A stretch of DNA of 28,812 bases from Spirochaetota bacterium (lineage in GTDB: Bacteria > Spirochaetota > Leptospiria > Turneriellales > Turneriellaceae). Positions 23,150-28,812 of this stretch are shown piece by piece. The stretch is from the NCBI GenBank assembly GCA_963205035.1, contig CAUJII010000123.1, positions 1 through 28,812 on the forward strand, in the 5' to 3' direction. Within the stretch, counting starts at the first letter, position 1. Each line of letters starts with the position of its first letter. The notes beneath the pieces were generated by a model. It saw only the letters and a program-made list of their open reading frames with translations, had not been told where the DNA came from and did not search any database. The position numbers were made by a program, and so were the translations under genes.

Positions 23150-24526
23150 ATGGTTAAAGCGCTCGTTACAATTTTTACAGTAGCGGATCTTCGGAAGAAG
23201 ATTCTTTTTACGTTAGGTATGTTACTGGTCTTCCGTATCGGAGCGCACATCACGGTTCCAGGCCTTGACTTCAAAGTCTTGCAAGACTATTTCCAGAAGG
23301 CCGCAGCAGGCGGAGCAGGAAGTCTGACCGACTATATTGACCTCTTTGCGGGCGGGGCTTTCAAGCGACTCTCTGTTTTTGCTTTGGGAATTATGCCCTA
23401 TATCTCTGCATCGATTATTATGCAAATTATGATGGTAGCTGTTCCATCGCTCCAACGTCTCGCGAAAGAAGGGGAGTTTGGTCGCAAGAAGATCAACCAA
23501 TACACACGCTACGGCACGGTTCTTCTCTGCGCACTGCAAGCTTACGGAATTACCGTTTATATCACATCATTACACTATGAGGCAGTTCAAGGCGGCAAGG
23601 GAATGCTCATCCTTGGTGGCCCGGGGAACGCTTTTACTGCGATGACAGTTCTGACTGTGACTGCAGGAACAATCCTTCTTATGTGGATTGGCGAGCTCAT
23701 GACCGAGCGCGGCGTTGGAAACGGAACATCGCTCCTTATTTTTGCCGGTATTATCGCCGGCGCGCCTGAGGCTTTGGGTCAGTTCTTGAAAGATATCAAC
23801 AACAACCAAGCCGACGCCATTCTTGCACTCATTTTGCTCGTTCTTTTTATCGCAATGATTGGTGCCTCTGTCATGCTCAATGAAGGGCAACGCAAGATAC
23901 CACTTCAATACGGCAAGCGGATCGTCGGCCGTCGGATGATTCAAGGCGCCAGCCAGACGCTGCCCATCAAGGTGAACGCGGCAAACGTGATGCCGATTAT
24001 CTTCGCATCTTCGCTCATGATTTTTCCTTCGCAAATTGCGAGCTATTTTGGGTCGCGTTACCAAGGCTTTGCCGAAACAATCCAAAAATATTTGGCACCC
24101 GGTACTTTAACTTATTTTATTATCTACATCGTGCTCATCATTTTCTTTGCATATTTTTACACGAGTATCCAATACAATCCCAAAGAGATTGCAGAAGCTC
24201 TGAAGAAAAACGGCGGTTACATTCCAGGGGTTCGCCCGGGTGCTCACACCGAAGAAACTCTCGAACGTATCTTGAATAGGCTCACCCTCTCGGGGGCGAT
24301 TTTTCTGGCGTTTATCGCAATCGCCCCTGACATCTTTATTCAGCTTTGGAGTTTAGAAAAATACGCACAACTCATCCACCTTTTCGGCGGCACATCGCTC
24401 CTGATTACTGTGGGTGTTGCATTAGATACACTGAAACAAGTCGAAAGCCAGCTCATCATGCGCCATTATGATGGGTTTATGGACCGCAATAAAAAAGCAG
24501 CGGGCAGACCAAGGGTGGTCCGGTGA
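23150..24526 (+). CDS. secY: Protein translocase subunit SecY
   Basis: This 458-residue channel subunit of SecYEG moves unfolded proteins across the inner membrane with SecA. About ten hydrophobic segments are visible. Signature motifs are FALGIMPYISASIIMQIM in helix 2, MTERGVGNGTSLLIFAGIIAG, and the cytosolic IQYNPKEIAEALKKNGGYIPGVRPG. The tail QLIMRHYDGFMDRNK is typical. It would export the barrel and lipoproteins found upstream. It lies 3 nt after rplO and 13 nt before adk. Confidence 0.98.
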   Translation: MVKALVTIFTVADLRKKILFTLGMLLVFRIGAHITVPGLDFKVLQDYFQKAAAGGAGSLTDYIDLFAGGAFKRLSVFALGIMPYISASIIMQIMMVAVPSLQRLAKEGEFGRKKINQYTRYGTVLLCALQAYGITVYITSLHYEAVQGGKGMLILGGPGNAFTAMTVLTVTAGTILLMWIGELMTERGVGNGTSLLIFAGIIAGAPEALGQFLKDINNNQADAILALILLVLFIAMIGASVMLNEGQRKIPLQYGKRIVGRRMIQGASQTLPIKVNAANVMPIIFASSLMIFPSQIASYFGSRYQGFAETIQKYLAPGTLTYFIIYIVLIIFFAYFYTSIQYNPKEIAEALKKNGGYIPGVRPGAHTEETLERILNRLTLSGAIFLAFIAIAPDIFIQLWSLEKYAQLIHLFGGTSLLITVGVALDTLKQVESQLIMRHYDGFMDRNKKAAGRPRVVR

Positions 24527-24539
24527 GCGAGGCTCCAGC

Positions 24540-25103
24540 ATGCTGATAATTTTTCTGGGGCCACCGGGTGCAGGTAAAGGCACGCAAGCTAAAATATTCT
24601 TAGAGCGTGCGGGCATTGTACAGATCTCCACCGGGGATATTTTGCGTGCAGCAGTTGCAAAGGGATCACCGTTGGGTACTCAAGCCAAGGGCTTCATGGA
24701 CAAGGGCGAGCTCGTGCCGGATTCTGTCGTTATCGGAATAATTGAAGAGCGCATCCAAGAAGAGGATTGCAAAAAGGGCTTCGTTTTAGACGGTTTCCCA
24801 AGAACCCTCGAGCAGGCCAGAGCGCTCGACGAAATTTTGCTGAAGCTCCATTTGCATTTAGATCACGTTGTGAATTTTGAAGTGCCCGATGAAGAGCTCG
24901 TGGAGCGTCTCTTGGGCCGTGCGCAGCAAGAAGGCCGATCGGATGATAACCCCGAATCGATAAAAAATCGCTTGCAAATTTTCAAGGATAAGACACAACC
25001 GCTTATCCAATACTACGCTGAAAAGAAAAAGCTCCGCCCCATCGACGGTTTGGGCTCGATGGCCGAAATCGCCGATCGCGTAAAGGCAGTTGTCGGTATA
25101 TAG
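24540..25103 (+). CDS. adk: Adenylate kinase, short-LID form
   Basis: This 187-residue enzyme catalyses ATP + AMP to 2 ADP. The P-loop is GPPGAGKGTQ (about residues 7-16), STGDILR binds AMP, LDGFPRTLEQA follows, and a short lid region, LGRAQQEGRSDDNPESIKNRL, replaces the zinc-finger-bearing LID of the 214-residue type. An upstream in-frame ATG at 24468 lies inside secY. ATG 24540 is chosen because the first strand LIIFLGPPGAGKG starts directly there. Confidence 0.96.
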   Translation: MLIIFLGPPGAGKGTQAKIFLERAGIVQISTGDILRAAVAKGSPLGTQAKGFMDKGELVPDSVVIGIIEERIQEEDCKKGFVLDGFPRTLEQARALDEILLKLHLHLDHVVNFEVPDEELVERLLGRAQQEGRSDDNPESIKNRLQIFKDKTQPLIQYYAEKKKLRPIDGLGSMAEIADRVKAVVGI

Positions 25104-25104
25104 A

Positions 25105-25938
25105 ATGGGTGTAAATATTTACACCAACAAAGAAGTGACGCGCATCATGGAATCGGGCATGATTGCATTTGAGACGCATATGCGCATCCGCGAGCATATC
25201 CGCCCAGGAATTTCCACGGCGGAGCTCGACGAAGTGGCGCACGATTTCATCGCCTCAAAGCATGCGAAGCCGGCATTCTTGGGGTTGTATGGTTTCCCGG
25301 CGACGATTTGTGCGTGCGTGAACGATACCGTCGTACACGGTGTGCCAAACAAGAAGACCGTCCTGAAAGAAGGGGATGTCTTGAGCGTTGACTTAGGCGT
25401 TGTGTACAAGGACTATTTTTCAGATACGGCGTGGACTTGGCCCGTGGGGTCGGTCTCGAACGAAGCGCGGCAGCTTATCACCGTGACGCAGCAGTGCCTC
25501 TTCAAGGGCATTGCCGAAGCACAGATCGATAACCGCATCGGAGCGATAGGTGAAGTTGTGCAGAAGCACGCGGAGTCCAACGGTTACGGTGTGGTGAGGC
25601 AACTGGTCGGGCACGGCATAGGCCGCGCTGCGCACGAAGATCCGCAGGTGCCGAATTACGGGCGTCGCAAAGAAGGAATGAAAATCCGTGCCGGCATGGT
25701 CATTGCGATTGAACCGATGATCAACGAAGGCACGCACGATGTTTTTACCGACTCGGATAAATGGTCGGTGAAAACGAAAGACGGCAAGTTAAGTGCTCAT
25801 TTTGAGCATACAATTGCAATTACAGGGACTGGCCCTGTGATTTGCACCATGCCCAAGGGTGCAAATATCAATGTTTTTGAATTAATGGGCAATGCGTCTG
25901 GACACAAGGCAGACGAAAGAGCGGGAGTGAGCGCATGA
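25105..25938 (+). CDS. map: Methionine aminopeptidase type I
   Basis: This 277-residue metalloenzyme removes N-terminal methionine from nascent proteins. Metal ligands are visible in VDLGVVYKDYFSDTAWT (two Asp), GHGIGRAAHEDP (His), IAIEPM (Glu) and FEHTIAI (Glu). NDTVVHGVP and LVGHG are also typical. It has a C-terminal extension of about 20 residues beyond the family end. A TTG at 25090 could extend the frame by 5 codons within adk; ATG 25105 is preferred. It overlaps rpmJ by 4 nt (ATGA). Confidence 0.95.
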   Translation: MGVNIYTNKEVTRIMESGMIAFETHMRIREHIRPGISTAELDEVAHDFIASKHAKPAFLGLYGFPATICACVNDTVVHGVPNKKTVLKEGDVLSVDLGVVYKDYFSDTAWTWPVGSVSNEARQLITVTQQCLFKGIAEAQIDNRIGAIGEVVQKHAESNGYGVVRQLVGHGIGRAAHEDPQVPNYGRRKEGMKIRAGMVIAIEPMINEGTHDVFTDSDKWSVKTKDGKLSAHFEHTIAITGTGPVICTMPKGANINVFELMGNASGHKADERAGVSA

Positions 25939-26051
25939 AGGTAAGAGCATCGGTAAGAAAAATTTGTCCGCAATGCAAAATTATTCGCAGAGCGGGAATC
26001 ATCCGGGTAATTTGCAAAGCAAACCCACGGCACAAACAGAGGCAGAGGTAA
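25935..26051 (+). CDS. rpmJ: 50S ribosomal protein L36, zinc-binding type
   Basis: This 38-residue protein, MKVRASVRKICPQCKIIRR onward, has the complete zinc site C11, C14, C27 and H33 and the HKQRQR end. It starts inside the map stop (ATGA). In many bacteria infA lies between map and rpmJ; here the two genes overlap, so there is no infA at this site. Confidence 0.95.
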   Translation: MKVRASVRKICPQCKIIRRAGIIRVICKANPRHKQRQR

Positions 26052-26054
26052 TTT

Positions 26055-26438
26055 ATGGCACGTATTGAAGGGATTGATCTTCCGAATCAGAAACGCGTTG
26101 TCATTGGGCTGACTTACATCTACGGAATCGGCCCAAAGATTGCGAACGAAATTGTAGAAAAAGCGGGCATACCGCTCACAAAGCGCGTGCACGAACTCAG
26201 CGAAGAGGAAATCGGGAAGATTAAGAAAGCCATCGACGGCCATTACACTGTGGAGGGCGCACTGCGTTCCAAAGTGCAGCTCGATATGAAGCGTCTGATG
26301 GATACCGGCACCTTCCGGGGAACGCGGCACCGTAGGGGTTTGCCCGCGCGCGGTCAGCGAACTAAAACAAATGCACGTACACGTAAGGGACGCCGTGTGA
26401 CTGTTGCAGGAAAAAAACAGGCCCCAAGTAAAGGATAG
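26055..26438 (+). CDS. rpsM: 30S ribosomal protein S13
   Basis: This 127-residue head protein contacts P-site tRNA through its C-terminal tail. It starts MARIEGIDLPNQKRVVIGLTYIYGIG and continues with the helical bundle and LPARGQRTKTNARTRKG near the end. Length is normal. It begins 3 nt after rpmJ, and CAGAGG at the end of rpmJ can serve as its ribosome binding site. Confidence 0.97.
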   Translation: MARIEGIDLPNQKRVVIGLTYIYGIGPKIANEIVEKAGIPLTKRVHELSEEEIGKIKKAIDGHYTVEGALRSKVQLDMKRLMDTGTFRGTRHRRGLPARGQRTKTNARTRKGRRVTVAGKKQAPSKG

Positions 26439-26456
26439 CCAAGGTAAAATCACGAT

Positions 26457-26873
26457 ATGAGCGAAGAAGTCAAAGCAGCAGCCGGTAGCGAAGAAGTTAA
26501 GACAAAAAAGTCGAAAGACAAAGGCCGTGTGCCGAGGGGCCGAGTGTATATCAACGCCACTTTCAATAACACGATCATCACAATTACCGATATGAATGGT
26601 AATTCGATTGCATGGGCGTCGGGTGGTTCGTTGGAGTTCAAGGGTTCACGCAAGGCCACTCCCTATGCGGCACAGCTTGCAGCGCGTTCTGCGCTCGACA
26701 AAGCGCGTGAGCGCGGTTTGCACGAGGTAGAAATCTATGTGCGCGGGCCCGGTGTGGGTCGCGATCAAGCGATCCGAACTCTCGCGACTTCAGGACTGCG
26801 CGTCAGTCTCATAAAAGATATTACTCCTGTGCCGCATAACGGCTGTAGACCGCGTAAAAAGCGCAGGGTGTAA
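26457..26873 (+). CDS. rpsK: 30S ribosomal protein S11
   Basis: This 138-residue platform protein near the E site shows GRVYINATFNNTIITITDMNGN, SSGG-type ASGGSLEFKGSRKATPYAAQLAA, and VRGPGVGRDQAIRTL with the C-terminal DITPVPHNGCRPRKKRRV. A Glu/Lys/Ala-rich N-terminal extension of about 20 residues is present. CAAGGTAAAATCACG lies upstream. Confidence 0.97.
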   Translation: MSEEVKAAAGSEEVKTKKSKDKGRVPRGRVYINATFNNTIITITDMNGNSIAWASGGSLEFKGSRKATPYAAQLAARSALDKARERGLHEVEIYVRGPGVGRDQAIRTLATSGLRVSLIKDITPVPHNGCRPRKKRRV

Positions 26874-26891
26874 CGGGGTAAAAGGAAAAAT

Positions 26892-27521
26892 ATGGCAAGA
26901 GCAATTGGACCAGCGTGTAAACTTTGCAGACGGGAAGGCCTGAAACTCTTTCTCAAAGGGCAAAAATGTATGACGGATAAATGCGTTTTCAACAAGCGCA
27001 AAAATCCTCCGGGGCCACCCCCCAAGCGTAAGCCGAAAGCGTCGGGTTATGCAACACAGTTGCGCGAGAAGCAAAAAGTTAAACGCGTGTACGGAGTTCT
27101 CGAACGTCCCTTTAGAAATTATTTTGATAAGGCGAACCGTATGCAAGGTATTACAGGCGAGAATCTGTTGATGCTTTTGGAGCGTCGCCTCGATAACTCG
27201 CTTTACCGCATGGGAGTCGCGTCGTCACGTTCGCAAGCACGCAACTTCATTACACACGGTCATATTCTTGTGAATGATCGCCGCGTAGACATCCCCAGTT
27301 TCAAAGTTTCTATTGGCGATAAAATTTCACTCGGCGCAAAATTGCAAGGTAATAAAGTCGTCGGAGACAACGTAGAAATGGCAAAAAATGCAGGGCTCAT
27401 TGCCGACTGGATTGAACTCAACGAAGACGGTAAGTCGGCTAAGATTGTCAAGATGCCTGTACGCGAAAATGTGGATATCCCGATTAAAGAAAACGTCATC
27501 GTGGAATTGTACTCGAAGTAA
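26892..27521 (+). CDS. rpsD: 30S ribosomal protein S4, zinc-binding type
   Basis: This 209-residue assembly initiator of the 30S body has a zinc site C9-x2-C12 and C26-x4-C31. The S4 RNA-binding domain is RRLDNSLYRMGVASSRSQARNFITHGHILVNDRRVDIPSF. Length is standard. In enterobacteria S4 represses the alpha operon; no matching pseudoknot is identified. AAAAGGAAAA precedes the start. Confidence 0.97.
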   Translation: MARAIGPACKLCRREGLKLFLKGQKCMTDKCVFNKRKNPPGPPPKRKPKASGYATQLREKQKVKRVYGVLERPFRNYFDKANRMQGITGENLLMLLERRLDNSLYRMGVASSRSQARNFITHGHILVNDRRVDIPSFKVSIGDKISLGAKLQGNKVVGDNVEMAKNAGLIADWIELNEDGKSAKIVKMPVRENVDIPIKENVIVELYSK

Positions 27522-27538
27522 TTAGCGGAGAACGAGAA

Positions 27539-28519
27539 ATGGCAAAAACTGCACCAAAGAATTTACTCAAAGGACTCAAGCGCCCAAAGTCAGCGGAGTT
27601 TCAACACATCGAAACGCGCCCCGATTATGGCAAGTTTGTGGCCGAACCTTTCGAGAAAGGGTTTGGTGTCACGATTGCAAATAGTCTGAGACGCGTTCTC
27701 ATGTCGTATATCGAAGGCGCGGCGATTGTTGCGGTCAAGATCGAAGGTGTCAACCATGAGTTTTCGACAATGCCGGGAGTTAAAGAAGACGTCACACGCC
27801 TCATTCTCAATTTGAAGCGTGTTCGCCTCAAGCTCGATGGGCAAGGGCCAATCACTTTAGAAGTCGAAAAGAAAGGCGCAGGCGTTTTGATGGCTGGTGA
27901 CTTTGCCGTCTCTAACAGCGTAGAAATTATCAACCCGGATCTCGTCTTAGCTCACATGAACGAAGACGCGAATTTGAAGATGACTCTGCAAATCGATAAA
28001 GGCCGCGGTTACTTGCCCGCCGAAGTCACAAAAAAGATGATCGATGAAGTGGGAGTAATCCCCATCGACGCACTCTTTTCGCCGATTACAAAAGTCAACT
28101 TTGACATTACCGAAACCCGTGTCGATCAGCGCACAGACTACGATAAGGTAACATTTGAAATCTGGACAGACATGACAATTTCTGCCGAAGATGCGATGGC
28201 GTACGCGGCAAAGATTTTGAAAGAACATCTGACTGTCTTCATCAACTTTGCAGAAGAAATGTACGAGGAAGAAGAGGAATTCGATGAAACCGACGAACGC
28301 TTGAAGCGGGCGATGCAAATGCACCTCGAAGAGATGGAGCTTTCTGTGCGTAGTATTGCCGTCCTTCGTAGTCTCGATATGCGCAACGTCAAAGATATTG
28401 TTACGCGCTATGAAGACGACCTTCGTAAGAGCAAGCATTACTCAGACAAAGTACTGTTACAGCTTAAGAGCAAACTTGCGAACATGAATCTTTCGTTCGG
28501 AATGCGCGACGGCCGTTAA
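27539..28519 (+). CDS. rpoA: RNA polymerase alpha subunit
   Basis: This 326-residue subunit nucleates RNA polymerase and its C-domain binds promoter UP elements and activators. The N-domain has FEKGFGVTIANSLRRVLMSYIEG for dimerisation. The linker is very acidic (EEMYEEEEEFDETDERL, about 241-257). The C-domain keeps the Arg equivalent to E. coli R265 (residue 271) and a Lys equivalent to K298, but N268, G296, S299 and E302 equivalents read Ala, Ser, Val and Gln. A GGAG ribosome binding site supports the start. It lies 17 nt after rpsD. Confidence 0.97.
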   Translation: MAKTAPKNLLKGLKRPKSAEFQHIETRPDYGKFVAEPFEKGFGVTIANSLRRVLMSYIEGAAIVAVKIEGVNHEFSTMPGVKEDVTRLILNLKRVRLKLDGQGPITLEVEKKGAGVLMAGDFAVSNSVEIINPDLVLAHMNEDANLKMTLQIDKGRGYLPAEVTKKMIDEVGVIPIDALFSPITKVNFDITETRVDQRTDYDKVTFEIWTDMTISAEDAMAYAAKILKEHLTVFINFAEEMYEEEEEFDETDERLKRAMQMHLEEMELSVRSIAVLRSLDMRNVKDIVTRYEDDLRKSKHYSDKVLLQLKSKLANMNLSFGMRDGR

Positions 28520-28534
28520 TCTTTTGGAGAAGAC

Positions 28535-28812
28535 ATGAACAAGGGAAACAAAGTAAAACACCTCAATAAGAAAGTAGGCCACCGCCAAGCGATGCTCGGT
28601 AACTTGGTGCAATCGCTTTTTTATCACGAAAACATTAAGACGACGGTTGCAAAAGCGAAAGTCACGCGCCAAATCGCTGAGAAGCTCATCACGCGTGCGC
28701 GTGAAAACCAAAAGGATTCTCTGACACAAGCGCAGAAAGTTCATAATCTGCGTGAGGCGGGCAAGATTATTGGCGACAAAGAAATCTTGCACAAGCTCTT
28801 CAACGACATCGC
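28535..28812 (+). CDS. rplQ: 50S ribosomal protein L17, 3' end outside window
   Basis: This gene is cut by the window end after 92 codons. It begins MNKGNKVKHLNKKVGHRQAML and continues with NLVQSLFYHENIKTTVAKAKVTRQIAEKLIT, the standard L17 N-terminus near the exit tunnel. TTTTGGAGAA about 7 nt upstream supports the start. It closes the alpha part of the cluster. Confidence 0.95.
   Translation, partial: MNKGNKVKHLNKKVGHRQAMLGNLVQSLFYHENIKTTVAKAKVTRQIAEKLITRARENQKDSLTQAQKVHNLREAGKIIGDKEILHKLFNDI

Noticed and set aside
25090..25104. TTG start extending map by five codons
   Set aside because: It lies inside adk and the ATG at 25105 is closer to the usual start of the methionine aminopeptidase family.

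Overview
All genes in this window lie on the + strand. They form four blocks: a chaperonin operon (groES-groEL), a group of three exported proteins (one probable outer-membrane barrel and two giant modular lipoproteins), a small toxin-antitoxin pair, and a nearly unbroken translation locus (tuf, then the S10-spc-alpha ribosomal protein genes to rplQ, cut by the window end). Base composition looks roughly balanced. A Gram-negative, double-membrane bacterium is indicated by a signal-peptide beta-barrel candidate ending in Phe and by lipoproteins with a relaxed lipobox. From memory, the RpoA N-terminus (PKNLLKGLKRPK) and its acidic linker look leptospiral, so I infer a member of the Leptospirales (Leptospira/Leptonema/Turneriella side of the spirochaetes). 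This is inference, not a database result.

Layout: 98-2039 groES-groEL, then a GC-rich palindromic REP-like element and a textbook intrinsic terminator. 2192-2935 is the putative outer-membrane protein. 3030-7610 and 7610-11476 are two lipoproteins of 1526 and 1288 residues sharing a 1-nt stop/start overlap, a similar module order (Big-like N-terminus, Ig-like repeats with paired cysteines, carboxypeptidase-regulatory-like domains) and a common DUF2135/YfaP-like C-terminal domain. The first also carries a seven-bladed Kelch-like propeller. 11597-12299 is a Phd/YefM-type antitoxin with a VapC-type PIN toxin, possibly read from a leaderless promoter. 12300-12585 is non-coding and contains the probable tuf promoter and leader.

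From 12586 onward the order is tuf, rpsJ, rplC, rplD, rplW, rplB, rpsS, rplV, rpsC, rplP, rpmC, rpsQ, rplN, rplX, rplE, rpsN, rpsH, rplF, rplR, rpsE, rpmD, rplO, secY, adk, map, rpmJ, rpsM, rpsK, rpsD, rpoA and rplQ (partial). Gaps are 0-50 nt and several junctions are ATGA or TAATG overlaps, so it probably behaves as one long, translationally coupled transcript. infA is absent between map and rpmJ. S14, S4 and L36 are all zinc-binding forms, Adk is the short-LID form, and the RpoA C-terminal domain has lost several residues that contact UP-element DNA in E. coli.

The least described part is the 2192-11476 block. A secreted or surface assembly of a barrel plus two giant YfaP-domain lipoproteins is the best candidate here for an uncharacterised system. 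The ribosomal part is ordinary apart from some protein tails, one insertion and the RpoA substitutions.
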